Origin: Brucella pseudogrignonensis
GTDB taxonomy: Bacteria > Pseudomonadota > Alphaproteobacteria > Rhizobiales > Rhizobiaceae
Assembly (NCBI RefSeq): GCF_002252525.1
Contig: NZ_NNRM01000053.1
Span: forward strand, 1-64,000
Reading direction: 5' to 3'
DNA length: 64,000 bases
Part shown: one piece after another, positions 1-9,800 of the stretch
Position numbering within the stretch: position 1 is the stretch's first letter
How the letters are laid out: each line of letters begins with the position of its first letter
Translations under genes and position numbers: made by a program
Notes under the pieces: generated by a model
The model's database searches: none
What the model was told of the DNA's origin: nothing
The model's input: only the letters and a program-made list of their open reading frames with translations

Positions 1-213
1 TAAAGACACAACGCGGCGCTTTTGAAAAAGTGGCTTTGAAACTATATACTAACCCAACTAGTAAGCTCGTAACAGGTCCGTTGACATCACTACTGCCAGT
101 GAAGCGCGCAGTGCATATGGTTATTCTTGTTCAGAACCGCTCAATCTCCTCTTTGGCGGTTTCGAATTTTTGATTATGAATGGGCTTATATCATTATTGA
201 AGGTGTGTTTCGA

Positions 214-519
214 ATGCGCTTCTGCCTGATCGCTGCCCTTGCATTGTCGCCGAGTATTGCTTTGGCTGAAGCCGATCAGGATCATATCTCGTATATATGC
301 GATCATGAAAATGCGATTGAGATTATTACTTCGCAAGACAAGCCCGAACAGATCATTCTAAATGCTTTTGGACGTGAACGTTCGCTTGAGAAAACAACGG
401 ATGCTCCTCATAAGACTTTCGTAGGTGAGGGGTACGAGATATCGTTCACCACTATGGAAAAAATATTTGTTACATCTCAGGGTGCAACGCTGACCTGCAA
501 CGTAGATGCTATCGAGTAA
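214..519 (+). CDS. Small exported MliC-like protein (possible lysozyme inhibitor)
   Basis: Encodes a 101-residue protein with a clear Sec signal peptide that probably ends at the ALA-E junction near residue 18. The mature part has one cysteine near the start (YICDH) and one near the end (TLTCNV), and a segment GEGYEISF followed by a final strand ending in Cys. This spacing resembles the MliC/YdhA family of periplasmic or outer-membrane inhibitors of C-type lysozyme, in which the two cysteines form a disulfide. The start was chosen because the signal peptide begins there, with AAGGTG a few bases upstream; an in-frame extension further upstream has no signal-peptide logic. The family assignment is by pattern only and could be wrong; an exported two-cysteine protein is the safe statement. 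Confidence 0.6.
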   Translation: MRFCLIAALALSPSIALAEADQDHISYICDHENAIEIITSQDKPEQIILNAFGRERSLEKTTDAPHKTFVGEGYEISFTTMEKIFVTSQGATLTCNVDAIE

Positions 520-644
520 TATTACTTCGCTAGGTCTCGACCACTCATCACTTGAAGTCTGCCTATTAATTGCGGCTTCGCAGGCTTACTTAAGACATAA
601 TGTCGCGGCTCATTATATTCTCCCTAACGATTGGCGGAGAACTC

Positions 645-1778
645 ATGAAAAGCGCTTCTACAGCATCGGCATTAGCGGCATTTGCATCGCTCCTGTTTGC
701 CACGGCATCCTTTGCCGAGCCAACCTCCCAGCAGGTATCAACCCAACCCAAACGCATTGAAGTGGCCTTCGTACTCGATACCACAGGGTCAATGGTAGAT
801 TTGCTTGAGGGAGCGAAGCGCAAAATCTGGTCGATTGCGAATACAATCGTCGATGTGCAGCCTGATGCAGATATAAGAATGGCACTTATCGGATATCGTG
901 ATCGTGGTGACGATTATGTGGTCAAATCCTTTGACATGAGCAAAGATTTGCAGTCACTTTACGCAAATCTGAGGCGCTTTGAGGCTGATGGCGGCGGTGA
1001 TGATCCTGAATCCGTCAATGAGGCGCTTGATAATGCGATTGGGCGACTGACATGGAGCGAAGGCTCCGCAACCCAGAGAATTGTGTTCCTGGTCGGCGAT
1101 GCCCCACCTCACATGGATTATAAGGGTGAGCGCAAATATCCTGAGATTTTGGCCGAAGCAAAAAGCCGAAATATTCGCGTGAATGCCGTCCAAGCGGGTA
1201 ACTCTGAAGAAACCCGCAACTTCTGGAAGGATATCGCGGAGCGTGGATCAGGTCGCTATATCCAGATTGCGCAGGATGGTGGACGTATTGATGAAGTCAA
1301 AACACCCTATGATCAGGAGATCATTACGGTTCAGCAGAACATCGATAACACAATCATGCCATACGGTAATGCCGCGATCAGGCAAGAGCTCAACAGCAAA
1401 CTAGCCGCGAAAGCCGCAGCACCGATGGAGGCGCAGGTCGAGAACTCCAAGTTCTATTCCAAGCGATCATCAATGAAGGAGGTTGTTACGGGTGGCGGCG
1501 ATCTTCTTGACGATATCCGCAACAAGAACCTGAAATGGGACGAAGTCAAAGAAAGCGAGCTGCCAGCCTCGTTGAAGGACAAATCCCATGCGGAGCAGAA
1601 GAAGATTATCGATGAAACCCTGAATGTGAGAACCGAGCTTGAGCGCCAGATGACGGATCTTGTCCAGAAGCGGGATGAGTATGTTGAAAGTGAAATGCAG
1701 AAGAACGCGAAAAATGGTGATGTTTCTTTTGATAAGGTCGTCGCCGATATGTTGAAGCAGCAGCTTGCTCAGCAATAG
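645..1778 (+). CDS. Exported von Willebrand factor A domain protein
   Basis: A 377-residue protein with a signal peptide of about 24 residues (cleavage near SFA-E) and a VWA domain from about residue 37 to 240. The metal-ion-dependent adhesion site is intact: D45-x-T-G-S-M near the start of the domain, an acidic GGGDDPES loop, and VGDAPPH on a later strand. The C-terminal 130 residues are charged and helix-forming, rich in Lys and Glu, and may be a coiled coil. VWA domains bind protein partners through a divalent metal; the partner here is unknown. GGAG lies about 7 bases before the chosen ATG, while an upstream in-frame ATG has no ribosome site. No transcription partner is obvious. Possible roles are envelope assembly or adhesion. 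Confidence 0.8.
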   Translation: MKSASTASALAAFASLLFATASFAEPTSQQVSTQPKRIEVAFVLDTTGSMVDLLEGAKRKIWSIANTIVDVQPDADIRMALIGYRDRGDDYVVKSFDMSKDLQSLYANLRRFEADGGGDDPESVNEALDNAIGRLTWSEGSATQRIVFLVGDAPPHMDYKGERKYPEILAEAKSRNIRVNAVQAGNSEETRNFWKDIAERGSGRYIQIAQDGGRIDEVKTPYDQEIITVQQNIDNTIMPYGNAAIRQELNSKLAAKAAAPMEAQVENSKFYSKRSSMKEVVTGGGDLLDDIRNKNLKWDEVKESELPASLKDKSHAEQKKIIDETLNVRTELERQMTDLVQKRDEYVESEMQKNAKNGDVSFDKVVADMLKQQLAQQ

Positions 1779-2053
1779 TCGGCAATCCCGCTATCCAGCT
1801 TCGATAACAGTGAAGTCGAGTGGCGAAAATTGAGCCGCTCGATAAGGCTTGAACGCTTGTTCGAGCTAAGAAGGTTCAATCTGAACCTGAAATTATGAAA
1901 ATATTTCAATTAGATACTGGTGCATGCGGCTGTTTAAGGCTGAATGCTTTCATCCTGAATTCACTCTTGGATGAAATTTATTTGCAATGGCTCCATTTTA
2001 GCTTCGTAGCCCGCAGCAATGATGCAGGCTGAGAGCACGGAAAGGTGAAGCCA

Positions 2054-2233
2054 ATGTCTGTAGTTGAATTCAAAAATTCCTCGCGTAATGAGTTTGCAGA
2101 CATAACGGAATTGGCATTCGAGTATGAGGAAAAGCTGCCCCAACGCATTCTGGTACCGATATGGCTGACCATGGTCACTGGATGCCTGACATTCTGGATC
2201 GCGGCGTTAAGCTTCATGATTTCCGGCGTCTAA
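2054..2233 (+). CDS. Small single-pass membrane protein, unknown
   Basis: A 59-residue reading frame with an acidic, Glu-rich N-terminal half and a C-terminal hydrophobic segment (about residues 35 to 57, WLTMVTGCLTFWIAALSFMI) able to span the membrane once. The ATG is preceded by AAGGTGAAG, a good ribosome site, which is the main reason to believe it. It stands alone between the VWA gene and the GlcG-like gene. I do not recognise the family. Confidence 0.5.
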   Translation: MSVVEFKNSSRNEFADITELAFEYEEKLPQRILVPIWLTMVTGCLTFWIAALSFMISGV

Positions 2234-2276
2234 AGGAATACGCTGTTGACTGCTCTGAAAGTTGAACAGTTTAAAA

Positions 2277-2385
2277 CGCTACCCTGGTAGCGAAGCAGGC
2301 AAGGCCTCGGATACCCTCGTATGGTTGAGGTCAGGCGCTCCCGATCGGCATTGGCAACGCCCCCGCAACAGCCGTCGGTCGGGAG
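2277..2385 (+). promoter_or_regulatory. Structured leader upstream of the GlcG-like gene
   Basis: Three inverted repeats follow one another in the untranslated region. CGCTACC-CT-GGTAGCG is a perfect stem at 2277-2292. A second hairpin at about 2305-2330 pairs CCTC with GAGG and ATAC with GTAT. The third pairs CTCCCGA (2338-2344) with TCGGGAG (2379-2385), with CGGC/GCCG inside. There is no U-run after any of them, so simple termination is unlikely. The first stem could also be the end of the small gene upstream. It matches no riboswitch class I can name. Confidence 0.35.
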
Positions 2386-2451
2386 ACAGTTAAACCGTCG
2401 ATTTGTTCGACCCTACTCTCGTGATGACAACTCAAACGGATGGAAGTCAAA

Positions 2452-2940
2452 ATGAAAAACTTGATCATATCTGCAATCGCAGCTCTGGTTCTTGGTACTG
2501 CCACTGTCTCGGCTGCCGAACTTGAAGAGAAAAACATTTCGCTGGCAACTGCCAATGAAATCGCCAGCGAAGCCGTCAAGATCTGCACGGCCAAGGGCTA
2601 CAATGTATCGGTTGCTGTTGTTGACCGTGCCGGTTTGCTCCGTTCCCTGATGCGTGCAGACAAAGCTGGCCCGCACACGATTGATGCTGCGCAGGCAAAG
2701 GCGTTCACATCCGCATCCGCCCGCACCCCAACCAGCATGATGGCTGAGAATGTGCAGAAAAATCCTGGTGCTGCACAGCTTGTATCTATCCCGGGCTTCC
2801 TCGTGCTGGCTGGTGGCGTTCCGATCAAGATTGGTGATGACACCATCGGCGCAATCGGCATTGGTGGCGCACCAGGTGGCAATCTTGACGAAGCTTGCGC
2901 GGTTGAAGCGCTGGATTTGTTCAAAGACAAGCTGAAGTAA
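2452..2940 (+). CDS. GlcG/HbpS-like exported protein (DUF336 family)
   Basis: A 162-residue protein with a signal peptide of about 21 residues (cleavage near VSA-AE). The remainder matches the GlcG/HbpS fold: an N-terminal helix (LATANEIASEAVKIC), a strand VSVAVVDRAG followed by the LLRSLMRADKAGPHT segment, the helix with AQAKAFTSA, and the glycine-rich end GIGGAPGGNLDEACA. Family members include cytosolic GlcG, extracellular haem-binding HbpS and cofactor-binding proteins of catabolic operons. The signal peptide favours an HbpS-like periplasmic role. GGAAG sits just before the ATG. The gene is monocistronic, with a structured leader in front and a strong terminator behind. The ligand is not known. 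Confidence 0.8.
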   Translation: MKNLIISAIAALVLGTATVSAAELEEKNISLATANEIASEAVKICTAKGYNVSVAVVDRAGLLRSLMRADKAGPHTIDAAQAKAFTSASARTPTSMMAENVQKNPGAAQLVSIPGFLVLAGGVPIKIGDDTIGAIGIGGAPGGNLDEACAVEALDLFKDKLK

Positions 2941-2953
2941 TAAGTCACAAAGT

Positions 2954-2982
2954 AAAGGCAGCGCGAAGAGCGCTGCCTTTTT
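2954..2982 (+). terminator. Rho-independent terminator after the GlcG-like gene
   Basis: An 11-bp perfect stem AAAGGCAGCGC / GCGCTGCCTTT with a 5-base loop is followed by further T residues, 14 bases after the stop codon. Confidence 0.85.
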
Positions 2983-3038
2983 GATTCAATGCGTTGCGCT
3001 CAAAGGGAGTTGGGGGAGTTGGGTGGGGAGCAAGCCAG

Positions 3039-3365
3039 ATGATCAATATTGTTTCACTGTACCTCTTGTCATCGCTGCTCTGGGCAAGTCCTGTCGAGCC
3101 GTTGAATGTGGCGGCCGTGTCGCCCGATCTGCAGAAGCTGGAAGAGATGCTGCTGTTTGGTCTGCCTGCCTCGCGTCAAAGACAATTTATTGAAGCGAGA
3201 ACCGCATGGCGAAAATATCGGGATGCGGAATGTGGATTCAGACAGGTCAATTTCCCGATGTGGACATCAGTAGAAGAATGCAAACATTTGATGCTTCATC
3301 AACGTGCAACTGATATTCGCCTGCAGTTGCGATGGCAGCATGGGTTGCCCGGCAATGTAAGATAG
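3039..3365 (+). CDS. Exported LprI-like small protein (DUF1311 pattern)
   Basis: A 108-residue protein with a short hydrophobic N-terminus (INIVSLYLLSSLLWA) that is probably a signal peptide or anchor. The C-terminal half has the pattern W-x-x-Y-R-D-x-E-C, then about 18 residues, then a second Cys, then R-A-T-D-I-R-L-Q-L. This is the signature of the LprI N-terminal / DUF1311 domain, some members of which inhibit lysozyme. The start follows a GGGGAG ribosome site 8 bases upstream; an in-frame ATG 45 bases earlier lacks one and would bury the signal. It is the second candidate lysozyme inhibitor within 3.4 kb. Confidence 0.65.
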   Translation: MINIVSLYLLSSLLWASPVEPLNVAAVSPDLQKLEEMLLFGLPASRQRQFIEARTAWRKYRDAECGFRQVNFPMWTSVEECKHLMLHQRATDIRLQLRWQHGLPGNVR

Positions 3366-3446
3366 CGCGTCAAAGCAATTGCGGTCTGTTTGTTAGTAAT
3401 TCTGCTATTTATTGCTTAGTCTGAGATGCCATACTTTGGGAGACAG

Positions 3447-5534
3447 ATGGAACGTCTGACTAAAATCGACCGCCGGACCATGCGAGCCTATTGGTTTGCT
3501 GCGACCTTTGTCATCCTGATCGCATCACTTGGCGCAACGACGATCATCTACCGCGACTATACAAACCGTGTTGATAGTGCGGGCCAGCAAGTCATGTCTC
3601 TGGCCCAGGCGCTTGCGGAATATACGACGCAGGTTTTCACAAAGCTCGATGCGCTAAGCCGAGCAGTGATGGAAGATCGTGCTGACCGAATTGTCTATGA
3701 AGGTCTTCTGTCGGAAGTCATGCGTCGCCGCGCAGCCGCAGAGCCTGCTGCCATGGGAATTGCCATTATAGACAGAAGCGGCAAAGTCTATGCCAGCGGC
3801 ATGGATGATTATCCGGTCGGGCGCGATCTGAGCCATGCCGTCGATTTCAAGGCGTTGAGCCGACCGAATGCCGCTGATTTCTACATCAGCAAGCCCTATA
3901 AATCTGAACTGAGTGTGCCGGGCGACTTTAGCGGATGGGCTATGAGTTATGCGCGTCGCATCAGTGACGGCAATGGCAACTTCGATGGCTATGTCCTGAT
4001 TGTTGTTGATGAGGCCTATCTCAATGGCTTTTACAGTCAGCTCGACGAACAGCCAGGCATGGTTTTCGGATTGATGGGAACGGATGGCACCATCCGTGCT
4101 TCGAGTTCACCCGCTGTCGTCGGACAGAATGTTTCAGCTTACATTCCAGAGCAATTGGCTGCTGGTAAAGGCATCAGAATTAACCCGTCCGTCAAAACAG
4201 GGACGGAGCGGATTTTTGCCTATTATCGTTCGTCCGCTGCGCCTCTCGTTGCCTATGTGGGATTGCCAACGCAACCGATCTATAAGGCTTGGCTGACCGC
4301 ATCCTCGTTGATTGTCGCCGCACTTTTGGCTTTGTTTGCAGCACTTGGCGTTCTTGGCGTGATCCTCGGCAAATATATGCAAAATAGAAGTTCGCTCGTG
4401 CATGTCATGATTGAGGCTGCAAACCAACGACGCGAAAAAGAGTTCCTCGAAACAATCGTCAATACGGGCGGTGTTTTGATGGCCGTAACGGATGCTGAGG
4501 GGCGCTTGATTGTTGCTAATCAGGCCATGCACGAGTTGTTTCCCGAGATGGAAACCCTGAAATCGGAGGTTGGTGCTATTGCCGGGCCACTCGGCGAACA
4601 GCTTTCAGCGGTTGTCGATAATCTCCCATGGCAAGCCGTGAACAATATCACTTTGGCAGACGGGCGAAAACGTGCGCTTTCCTGGTCTGTCTCGCCCATC
4701 AAAACCAATGACGGTGAGATAAAGAACCTGGTGGCCGTCGGTCTCGATATTACTGAGCGGCGCGAGGCGGAGCTGTCAATCTATCAGGCAGGCAAGCTTG
4801 TGACGCTGGGAGAGGTTGCAACCGGGATCGCGCATGAGATCAATCAGCCTCTCGCAACGCTTGCAATGGCGGTCGACAATCTTCATGCGCGGGTTTCCGG
4901 TGGCAATCTCGATCAGGCGATGATTGTCGATGGCCTCGATCTTGCCAGTCGGCAGATTGATCGCGCTGCCAATATCGTCCGGCATATGCGCATTTACGGC
5001 CATCGCAGTGATGGCTCATTGCGCCCGGTTGATCCGGCAGAAGCGGTAGATGGCGTGCTTGCCATTGCTGGAACACAGATTGAAAATCAGGGCATTTCAA
5101 TCCGCAAAGAGTACCGCGCCGGTGATTACAAAATGACTGCGGATCTTGTGCTAATTGAGCAGATTGTTCTTAACCTGTTGCTGAATGCGCGAGATGCTAT
5201 CGTGGAAAGCCGACCACAGGACGATGGGCGTGAGGTGCGGGGCGAGGACGATTTTATCGCAATCCGCTTTGAACAAGCGAACGATGACATGATTGCCGTC
5301 GTTGTCGAGGATTCCGGCCCAGGCATACCGCTAGCTAATCTTGATCGCTTGTTCGAGCCGTTTTTCACGACCAAGTCCGTCGGTAAAGGCACGGGACTGG
5401 GACTATCGCTAAGCTATGGCATGGCCCGCGATATGGGCGGTCGGCTGGAAGTCAAAAACGGTACAAAAGGCGCAGAGTTTCGACTGATCCTGCGTGCGGC
5501 AAAAGACGAAAAGGAGGGGGCAGAAAATGGATAA
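3447..5534 (+). CDS. Membrane sensor histidine kinase with periplasmic Cache-like domain and PAS
   Basis: A 695-residue sensor kinase. One membrane helix lies near residues 14-36, followed by a periplasmic region of about 245 residues with a double-Cache-like pattern (GIAIIDRSGKVYASG; GLMGTDGTIRASS), a second helix near 283-307 and a PAS-like domain near 340-440. The dimerisation domain has the phospho-acceptor H463 in GIAHEINQPLATL, a group shared with DctB-type kinases. The ATPase domain shows the N box (LLLNARDAI), G1 (DSGPGI), F box (FEPFFTTK) and G2 (GKGTGLGLS). The chosen ATG follows GGGAG; another in-frame ATG lies 21 bases upstream. The stop overlaps the regulator gene by 8 bases, so the two are translated as a pair. 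DctB relatives sense dicarboxylates, but the ligand here is unknown. Confidence 0.9.
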   Translation: MERLTKIDRRTMRAYWFAATFVILIASLGATTIIYRDYTNRVDSAGQQVMSLAQALAEYTTQVFTKLDALSRAVMEDRADRIVYEGLLSEVMRRRAAAEPAAMGIAIIDRSGKVYASGMDDYPVGRDLSHAVDFKALSRPNAADFYISKPYKSELSVPGDFSGWAMSYARRISDGNGNFDGYVLIVVDEAYLNGFYSQLDEQPGMVFGLMGTDGTIRASSSPAVVGQNVSAYIPEQLAAGKGIRINPSVKTGTERIFAYYRSSAAPLVAYVGLPTQPIYKAWLTASSLIVAALLALFAALGVLGVILGKYMQNRSSLVHVMIEAANQRREKEFLETIVNTGGVLMAVTDAEGRLIVANQAMHELFPEMETLKSEVGAIAGPLGEQLSAVVDNLPWQAVNNITLADGRKRALSWSVSPIKTNDGEIKNLVAVGLDITERREAELSIYQAGKLVTLGEVATGIAHEINQPLATLAMAVDNLHARVSGGNLDQAMIVDGLDLASRQIDRAANIVRHMRIYGHRSDGSLRPVDPAEAVDGVLAIAGTQIENQGISIRKEYRAGDYKMTADLVLIEQIVLNLLLNARDAIVESRPQDDGREVRGEDDFIAIRFEQANDDMIAVVVEDSGPGIPLANLDRLFEPFFTTKSVGKGTGLGLSLSYGMARDMGGRLEVKNGTKGAEFRLILRAAKDEKEGAENG

Positions 5535-6447
5535 TTCGCCAGCCAATACAACGGTCCTTCTGATCGACGATGAAGAGGCATTGCTCGATGTTCTGGGAAC
5601 GGCGCTTACCGACGCGGGCTATAATTGCCTGCGTGCCTCTGCCGCTATGGCAGCGTTGAAATTGCTCGACAGAACACCAGAGATAGACGTGGTGGTCAGT
5701 GATATTCGGATGCCGGGGATGGATGGTATCGAGTTGCTCAGGGCAATCCGCGAACGATACACGGATCGAAATTGGTTGCAGGTTATTTTTGTAACCGGCC
5801 ATGCGACGCTTGATAATTCTGTTGAAGCGCTACGACTGAACGCAGTGGATTTTCTTCACAAACCGGTGCGTCGTGTGCCGTTTCTGGAATCCGTCGAAAA
5901 GGCAGCGACCAAAGCCTATGAGCTGCGCGCGAAAGCGGCGCAATGGTCTCAAGGCCACGAACGGCTCTCGCGTTTGATGCAGGAGGCGCAGCAACTGGGC
6001 GCGATGCTGGAAACATTGCAGCCAATGACATCAAGCGGCTCGGAGCGGCAAAGTGCTCAAGGTTTATCTCATAATGATGAGCCGAACGCTCTTGCCAACG
6101 CCCCATCTAAAGAACGGATGCTTGAGCTTCTGCGCATACGCGATATCAAGACGCGCTATTTTTCTGACAAGTTGTTTGTTGACCCCGCCTGGCACATGCT
6201 TCTCGATTTGATGGAAAACCATCTTCAAGACAAGCAGGTTTCTGTCTCCTCTCTCTACATCGTGTCAGGCGTTTCGGCTGCGACCGCGTCGCGGCGGCTA
6301 GACGAAATGGAGGGTGTTGGCCTGGTTCGACGCTGGCTCGATCCTGATGATGGACGGCGCCAGTTTGTAGCGCTTTCCGATCATTCGATAGAACTGATGA
6401 CATCCTATCTCTGTGCGCTTGATCAGCAGATGCAGGGAAAGCCATAG
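5527..6447 (+). CDS. Response regulator with C-terminal MarR-like winged helix
   Basis: A 306-residue two-domain regulator and cognate partner of the overlapping kinase gene. The receiver domain (about 8-125) has the acidic pair D14-D15, phospho-acceptor D59 in VVVSDIRMPG, the T90 switch in VIFVTGHA and K112 in FLHKPV. A linker of about 70 residues leads to a winged helix near 200-295 (SSLYIVSGVSAATASRRLDEM, then LVRRWLDPDDGRR, the basic wing) that looks like MarR-family regulators, not OmpR, NarL or NtrC outputs. DctB-like kinases usually pair with sigma-54 activators, so this output is unusual. It probably binds DNA as a dimer. Targets are unknown; the autotransporter gene immediately downstream is a candidate. 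Confidence 0.85.
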   Translation: MDNSPANTTVLLIDDEEALLDVLGTALTDAGYNCLRASAAMAALKLLDRTPEIDVVVSDIRMPGMDGIELLRAIRERYTDRNWLQVIFVTGHATLDNSVEALRLNAVDFLHKPVRRVPFLESVEKAATKAYELRAKAAQWSQGHERLSRLMQEAQQLGAMLETLQPMTSSGSERQSAQGLSHNDEPNALANAPSKERMLELLRIRDIKTRYFSDKLFVDPAWHMLLDLMENHLQDKQVSVSSLYIVSGVSAATASRRLDEMEGVGLVRRWLDPDDGRRQFVALSDHSIELMTSYLCALDQQMQGKP

Positions 6448-6806
6448 CAAAGCGGCTTTCCTTTTCATTTTGAATCAAAAAAATGTTTGTATTATCAATT
6501 AGATAAGCGATCCTTTTGCGGGTTTCGCCCTGTTCCCTTTCATTCTGAAATCATCTCGACGTGAAGTTTGTGCTTTTCGCAGCCATTTACGCTGTGACCG
6601 GCGAATTCAAGGCTAAGGAATTCAAAGCTTCCGTCGCGCGCAAGGTGACGGATAGCGACTGGAAGGACCGAGTACCCGCCGGTTCTCGGTTCTTCCAGTT
6701 CGAAGTTTCAAAGCAGCATAGTTCAGCGCATCGACCCGACGGCTTGGGATGGAGAAGTGCGCGCCAAACTTACCCGAAGAGACGCCCCTTCGAAAGGAAC
6801 AGCATC
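6448..6806 (+). promoter_or_regulatory. Long upstream region of the autotransporter gene with a hairpin
   Basis: This 359-base gap is open in the frame of the downstream autotransporter from a GTG at 6561, but the encoded stretch looks neither conserved nor export-related. It contains a long imperfect inverted repeat: ACTGGAAGGACCGAG (6658-6672) pairs with CTCGGTTCTTCCAGT (6685-6699), 14 of 15 positions matching, with a 12-base loop. There is no T-run after it. A near-duplicate of GAATTCAAGGCT, reading GAATTCAAAGCT, lies close by at about 6603-6630. Roles in leader structure or regulator binding are possible. Confidence 0.4.
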
Positions 6807-9800
6807 ATGTCAGCCAATAATGGCCTCGCACAGCGCAATACCGTTCGCAGCTCGATAAAACGACTTTGGCTATCGACAGCGGTCTTATCACTGCTTAGTT
6901 CGCCGAGTTTCGCGCAGCAGGTAATCGCGAATGGAACTGTGGTTGACGTTCCAAGCGATACAACCATCGATACCGGCCTGATCAATGGGGATGCGGGGAT
7001 TGGTTTATACGCCATCTGGAATGGCGAAATCAAAACGCATGGTCCGGTTACTGTCGTAACGGGCGGTGAGGCAGCAGTGGGCGCGCAGGCGTATTTCGGT
7101 GGTGTGATAAACCTGCAGGCAGGCTCTTCTATCGCTACCGCCGGCAACTATGCAGCAGGCATTGTTGCAGCACTTCGGGATTCATCTGTAACGGCGGTTG
7201 ATACTTCCATTCATACCAAGGGTGATTATGCACAGGGTGTCTATGTCCAGGAAGGGAAGGCCGATCTCACCAATGTCAGCATTGTTACTGAGGGTACCGC
7301 TTCCGTTGGAGTGAGTGCGGAAACCTCATCAACCGTGACCATGACTGGCGGAACGGTCACAACACATGGTGACACGTCAAGCGGAATATTGGTAAGCAAT
7401 GCCGGAGCTATTCTGAACGCAGATGGAGTGGTTGTTTCAACGAATGGTGATAGGTCGCACGGGGTAGTTGCGTCTCAGGGCGCCATCCTCACCCTCACAA
7501 ACAGCTCGGTTTCAACCAGTCGCGACAATTCGATGGGCGTGATTGCAAGTAACGAGAATGCTTTTGCAAATTTGATTGATACCGAAGTCACAACGACTGG
7601 TGATGGGTCGCATGGCATTGATATTTATTCCGGTGGCACAGTCAACGCCACCAATGTGGATGTAACAACAGCGGGCGATTGGGCCTATGGGCTATCCGCA
7701 GATGGGGATAAGGCTCAAGGCAATATCTATGGCGGCAGCTATTCGACCGGCGGCTTTCGTGCAGATGGTATCAATGCTGCAAACGGTGGCGAGATCAATA
7801 TCGGTCGAGACTTGCGAACGGGCGAAGCCACGCTCATTCGAACGACGGGCGACGGTGCTGCAGGTGTGCGGTCCTCGGCTGGCAGTGTCGTCAATCTGGA
7901 TGGTGCAACCATTATCACTGAAGGCAATGGCACAGGTAATTCCTGGGCAGTGGGAGTGATTGTAGCCAATGGCGGCACTGCCAAGCTGAACAACACGAAT
8001 ATTGTGACTTCCGGAGAACGTGGTGCAGGCTTCAATGTTACGGATACTGGCTCTCATCTCGAGATGAGTGGTGGCAGCATCACCACATCCGGCGTCAATG
8101 CGGGTGGCGCAGTCGCTTATAATAGTGGAACAGCAAATCTGAACAATGTCGTGATTACCACCGCAAATAGTCGCGGTGTCGTTGCAGGCGATATCGGCGG
8201 AATTCTCACCATGAATGGTGGCAGCGTAACAACAAAAGGCGACGATCTTAATGGGTCTGCAGCCTATGCCGTGCGCGGGGGACTGGTTGATCTGACGAAT
8301 GTTGAGTTGCGCACGGAAGGCGCAGATGCGCGTGGCCTCCATGCATTTGGAGCTGGTTCAACTGTCAGCGCCAAGGGTTCACGCGTCACCACGACGGGAG
8401 CAGGCGCACATGGTGCATTTGCGAGTGGCGGTGGTGCAGTCACCGTGGCGAACAGCTCGGTCCAAACGGAGGGCATTGGCGCACATGGTCTGGTTGCCCA
8501 GAATGGCAGCACAGTTCAAGTTACAAACACGATCGCGCGTGTTTCGGGTGTAAATGGCGCGGGTATCGCTTTGGCGAGCGATAGCATGGCCGTTGTAGAC
8601 GGTTCTCTGATTGCGACAGCAAATGGCCCGGCTTTAAAAACGTCCGGCGGAAGTGTGGGCTTCGAACTCAAGAACGGAACGCAGGTTGTCGGCGGCAATG
8701 GCACTTTGCTACAGGCGGCGGCTGGCTCAACCACCATGTTGGCGGCAGATGGCAATGTTGTGCTTTCTGGCGATATGGTTGTTGAATCTAATGATGCGGT
8801 TATCGATGCTAGTTTATCCAACAGCAGCATCTGGACTGGTGCGGGCAAAGGCGTGACGAGCGTTGCGGTTGATAGCACTTCATATTGGCTGATGTCCGGT
8901 TCTTCAGATGTCGGTGCTCTTACCAATGACGGCACAATCGAATTTGATTCAGCCACTCCATATAAGGCGCTCACAGTTGGTAGTCTTACGATGGACAACG
9001 GATCGTTCGTGCTGAATACCAAGCTCAACGAAGGTGGAGCTGCAAGCGAAACTGATAAGATTGTTGTGACGGGCGACACAACAGGTCTTGGTGTGGTCAA
9101 TGTCCGTAACAATGGCGGCATTGGAGCCTTCACCGGAACCGGCGCAACGGACGGTATCCAGATTGTTGAAGTTGGTGGTCAAAGCGATGCCGAGTTCAAA
9201 CTCGGTTCGGCGGCAATCGTCGGCATCTATGATTATCAGCTTCGCAAGGCCGATGGACAGAACTGGTATCTGCAGACCGATGGCAAGGATGTTATTGAGC
9301 CGCCAGTCTGCACTCCGGATGTCGATTGCCCGGTTGAGCCTCCCGTCAATCCCGGCCCGGGTACGGGACACGTTGTCGATATCGTTCCGGGATATAACAT
9401 TGCTCTTGCTGCAGCCCAGAACCATGTTTTGACAACGCTTGATACATTTCACGAACGTCTAGGCGAACTGCGCGCCGAAGATCTGCGAGACGGCTATAAT
9501 GTCTGGATGCGCGGCATCGGCAAGACAGGATCTTATTCACCGAAAAGCATCACGGGCTATAACGGTCATGGCTTTGACATGACGACAGCCGGTGTTCAGA
9601 TTGGTGTCGATTATTCGAAGGGGGATGTGTTTATTGCCGGTGACAAGCTCACGGTTGGCATTTTCGGCGAATATGCAAATTCGAGCTTTGATGTGCGTGG
9701 CCGCACAGCAGACGGATCGATTTCGTCCAAGGGCCTCGGTGGTTATGTAACCTGGCAACAGGTCGCTCCAAGCGACTATAAGCCTGGCACGGGTGCTTAT

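Noticed and set aside
1-213. First 213 bases
   Set aside because: No supported gene; a minus-strand frame there has no known features and overlaps the small exported protein gene.
1872-1908. Inverted repeats AGGTTCA/TGAACCT and TGAAAATATTTCA after the VWA gene
   Set aside because: No T-run follows the first, and the second is not a true palindrome nor like the TGAAATT operators.
6561-6806. N-terminal extension of the autotransporter from a GTG
   Set aside because: The signal peptide and a good ribosome site begin at 6807, and the extension contains the long hairpin.
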